A stretch of DNA of 64,000 bases. Source: Maylandia zebra. Lineage: Eukaryota; Chordata; Actinopteri; Cichliformes; Cichlidae. The stretch is taken from positions 34,705,623 through 34,769,622 of the forward strand of contig NC_135172.1 of NCBI RefSeq assembly GCF_041146795.1. Reading direction: 5' to 3'. The notes under the pieces are model-generated. The model saw only the letters and a program-made list of their open reading frames with translations. It did no database searches and was not told where the DNA came from. This document shows positions 60,718 through 64,000 of the stretch, piece by piece. The position numbers and the translations under genes were made by a program. Position 1 is the stretch's first letter; each line of letters starts with the position of its first letter.

Positions 60718-62663
60718 ATGTGGAGCCTTCATAACCTGCTGTTTACCCTCTGCAGTAAGTTGTTTAAATGACTAGATAAGTGAACATACAAAGATTAAAG
60801 GCAGGTGTAGATTAAATAGTACATTTATCTGTTTTAGAATTATGGAGCACACTCCGCCACACACTCTGTTGGGTTTGTTTATTTCTTATAAAAAAGCACT
60901 TACTTTACTCGTATGAAAGCTGACAAAGCATAATGTTTTCACATTATTTCTACAGTTGCTCTGAGATGTGTGACCACCGCAGTGGAGGTGATCCATGTGA
61001 CTGGATATTTGGGCAGTATGGTTAAAGTTTTCTGCTCCTATGATGAGGGTTATGAATCATATGAAAAGTACCTGTGCAAGAATGACTGTGGCAGTTATGA
61101 TGTTCTTATTACAACATCAAATCCAGTGATAAACAAATACAGGATCCATGATGACAAAACCACACGAATCTTCACAGCAACCATCTCTGATCTTCATTCT
61201 GTGGATGCTGGGCAATACTGGTGTGGGGTGACCAGAACTGGAAGCGATATCTACACTGAAGTCAAGCTGGAATTAGTCCGAGGTAAATAAAGGCTTGACA
61301 AAATTTAATTGTACATTGAATGTGAATACAATTCATAATGAATGAAGTTGAAAGTAATGACAACAGTTTCAGGATAATAGTATTAGTAGATAAAGAAGTC
61401 TTAAATAGAAATGTGACCGTTGACATCATTGGGAGGGGGGGTCAAATGTCAATGTCAGAACAGCAGAGGTGGGAAGTAGCTGTACTTAAGTACAATAAGG
61501 TGCACTTAAATAAGTTGAATCTGCACTTCAACTTTTACTGGAGTATTTTTCAACACTAGTTGACACTCTTTACTTTTACCACCTCTGAAGAACAGTAACA
61601 ACACTGTAAATACGCCTACACGACATATACATACAAATACATTTACAAATACAAATAAATTTAAACTGTCATAGAAGCATAGTAACTGTTGGGGGAAAAA
61701 AATGCAACTTTATAAAACATCTTACAAAGTTTTATAATGTGATTGCACTGAAAATGATTTAAGAATTTAAAGTCTGAAAACTGTAAATTCAGGATAGAAA
61801 GGGTGATGGCTGAGAGCATACCTATATGTAAAAAGAGTCTGAATGACGTGAAAATACAAACCTGTCTCTTCTAGCTATTCTGTAGCAGTAGCACATCTTC
61901 TGATATTCTTTACTTTCTCGACAGACAACTGCTGTGACACTGTGACCAAAATCCAAAGTTATGAGGGTCATGAGTCCATCAGTTGTCCGTATGAGTCTCA
62001 GTACCAGAACAGCCTGAAGTACATCTGCAGAGGAACACGGCCCTCCACATGTCTGCAGCAGGCACTGATCACCTCTGACACCAAATCAAATGGACGATTC
62101 ACACTTGATGATGACAAAGTGTTAGGAACATTCACAGTGACCATTAACAATTTGACTCAAAATGATTCAGGGTCATACCTCTGTGGTATCCACAGAAACT
62201 CTGAGCTGGACATTTTCACTTTGGTTGAGCTGGAAGTCCAAGGTGAGAGGTCTTAGTTATACCTCATTACATCAGCCCTAAGATGGCACTGGTTTCTGTC
62301 AAACATTCTCCAAGAAAGTTTAATATTTTTTGAGTATTGAATATCTTTTGTTTTTCAATCTGACAGAGTGCTGCTGTCTCAACTCAATTAAAATAAATGG
62401 CACAGTAGGACATCCACTAACTCTGCGGTGTCCTTATCCTGCACAAAACTGGGATTACAAGAAGCTTTTCTGTAAGGGAGACCATCGCAACAATTGCACA
62501 AACGTAACCAGTCAAAGGAGGTTCACATTGCAAGATGATGCTTATTCCAACTCTTTCTTGGTGAGGATTACAGAGCTGGAAGCAGCTGATGCTGGGACAT
62601 ACTGGTGTGGATCAGACTCACAGTGGAGAGTTGGAAACTACACAAAGATTCAACTGTCAGTGG
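60718..62663 (+). CDS. Unit F: CD300/pIgR-like receptor, 5' part (signal, D1, D2, D3)
   Basis: Exons: signal 60718-60754 (MWSLHNLLFTLC), D1 60956-61282, D2 61925-62242, D3 62367-62663. All are open, phase 1, with GT-AG junctions. D2 is one codon shorter than in other units (YEGHES for YEGYSES). All canonical and extra cysteines are present, and D3 begins ECCCLNS with one extra cysteine where the others have Trp. Stalk, TM and tail exons are not visible up to 64000. Since D3-stalk introns elsewhere are about 0.4-5 kb, they may lie beyond the window. Membrane anchoring is therefore not shown here. Confidence 0.82.
61464..61587. mobile_element. 124-bp hAT MITE
   Basis: Ends CAGAGGTGGGAAGTA and inverse (CTTTTACCACCTCTG, a few mismatches), with an 8-bp target duplication CAGAACAG/AAGAACAG (one mismatch). 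In the D1-D2 intron of unit F. Confidence 0.75.
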
Positions 62664-62669
62664 GTAAGA

Positions 62670-63700
62670 TGAACATGTGTAGATGTGGACAAAGTGAATT
62701 GAGCTGTAAATTCCTCCTTTTGGTCCCCTCTGTACAAACACGGGCTGTTGTTGGCAGTTCTAATGTCATTAGAAAATAAAAAAAACTATTATAATGGGTT
62801 TCACGCTACGAATAGAATAGGTGCACAGAATAGTGACAAAACAATACTACACAGAGCAAGAAATGTTGGGCCCTGTTGGTTTCCTGACTAGTTATTGATC
62901 TCTTTCTTTGATTAGTTAAACTAATCAAACTTCTATAGAACTGTAATCTGTGGCTATTTTGCCTTTGTTAAAATATCTATCTGCTAGATAAGCAGGCATA
63001 ACAGGCATAAGATGTAAAATATGAATAAAACAACATATTTACAGCTATACTAGCACCATTTCTATGTTCTCTTATCTGACATGTGAAAAATAGTTGCATA
63101 GCATTCACACGAAACAAACCTCTGCTAAAATAGAAGTGCCGAAAACAAAATGTGTTGCTGCCTTTGACACAGAGATAACATCTTCTTGCCCAAATAATAA
63201 AGCCAACCCTTTTTTTCATGCAAAGCTTATCAGATATTGAACCTATCTGCTTGTTAAATTATCTAGGTTTATGTGCTAAAAAAGGTTCACAGACTTCTTA
63301 GCACGATATCTGCATGTAGCCGCCCCCTCCCCCAAGGCTCATGGGTATCATGGAGGATTGTTGTCATAAACCCTGCAACTGCTTGTTCGCCACATAGGCA
63401 GAAAACATAAGCTTGAAAACCACAAGCCAGCAGCTTGTAAAGTATAGTGTATGGTTTCACACAGCTCTGAATATTTTGAATATATATTACAAACTGTTTT
63501 CAACAGCCGATAACTTTCTTACTTACAGCTTCTACCTGGTGAGCCGCTCCTGGCAGCGTTGGGGGGAGATATTCTTACACCTTGTTTTAGCTCATCTTAT
63601 CAAATCATTATCCATACCACTACTGTACACTGTATGCAAAAACTAAATAGAGAAAAGTTGTTTAAACAAAACAGTTTTAAAAATCATGAAATTATCATTT
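62670..63700. other. Sequence after D3 of unit F, no exon recognised
   Basis: The stretch 62890-63600 differs in style from the other receptor introns and contains phrases such as TAGCCGCCCCCTCCCCCAAG and TACCTGGTGAGCCGCTCCTG. It could be an LTR-type repeat, but I found neither ends nor target duplication. Confidence 0.35.
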
Positions 63701-63719
63701 CACCACTTGCAGCACATTA

Positions 63720-63960
63720 AAGTCAGTAATTGCAACAGATAGTCTAATCCTTAATCCAATTGAAATGTCATGGTGGGATCTGAGAGCTGTGCATAAATAA
63801 ATCCCTGCAAACCTGAATGAACTGAAGCAAAAGAAGAGTGGGCCAATATTGCTCCACAATCATCAGTCATACAGAAAACAATTACTTCCAAGTTCTTGCT
63901 GCTCAGGTTTGTTCTAGAAGCTATATAATCAAGCCATATACTTAGCTTTTCACAGCATTG
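63720..63960 (+). mobile_element. Tc1-like transposase C-terminal relic
   Basis: Frame pieces NPIEMSWWDLRAVHK, then IPANLNELKQKK resemble the NPIExxWxxLKxxV block and following helix of Tc1 transposases. Stops and shifts are present. Confidence 0.65.
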
Positions 63961-64000
63961 CTTAGAGTCCTGTTTGCAACTGAGCATGAAGTCTTTGAAC

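Overview
The window reads as nuclear DNA of a ray-finned fish, probably a percomorph teleost. The evidence is split genes with GT-AG introns, dense Tc1/mariner, hAT, SINE, LINE and LTR debris typical of fish genomes, long microsatellites, and an expanded fish immune-receptor family. I cannot name the species from sequence alone; the SINE and LTR families would fit a cichlid or a relative.

The backbone is a tandem, same-strand (+) array of CD300/CMRF35-like, polymeric-Ig-receptor-like (CLM/pIgR-like) receptor genes. I label six units A to F. The standard exon set is a 37-nt signal-peptide exon, three V-type Ig exons (D1, D2, D3), a short stalk, a transmembrane exon and two cytoplasmic exons. 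The introns are phase 1, except that the last intron is phase 0. A (2.4-7.9 kb) is a multiply broken pseudogene. B (11.2-23.7 kb) is a large composite gene with two D2 and two D3 exons and a tail containing an ITIM. C (27.5-31.9 kb) looks intact (452 codons) and its tail carries a YxxM motif. D (33.5-35.7 kb) has intact signal, D1, D2 and D3 exons but only decayed TM/tail exons at 41.4-41.7 kb. E (44.3-50.9 kb) looks intact (445 codons) but has lost one canonical D2 cysteine. F (60.7-62.7 kb) has intact signal, D1, D2 and D3 exons and runs towards the window end. Fossil D1 and D2 exons lie between the units at 14.57, 14.86, 26.6 and 35.98 kb.

The array grew by segmental duplication: 1-8.2 kb (unit A plus upstream Tc1 relic) is paralogous to 24.3-32.2 kb (unit C plus the same relic). 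Transposons have reshaped it: a 320-bp hAT MITE with an 8-bp target duplication sits inside the TM exon of A, and a Maverick/Polinton-like (adintovirus-like) remnant at 36.1-38.2 kb follows a truncated D1 exon behind D. Unit B swallowed a LINE 5' fragment, a mariner-like element and a nested MITE/SINE. The region 52.8-60.5 kb between E and F has no host gene that I can recognise and is mainly transposon material.

Functionally the receptors should be type I membrane proteins on leukocytes or epithelium. B has an inhibitory motif (VHYENL), while C and E have YxxM and YxNx motifs instead. This suggests receptors with shared ectodomains but different signalling. That reading is inference from motifs and has not been tested.
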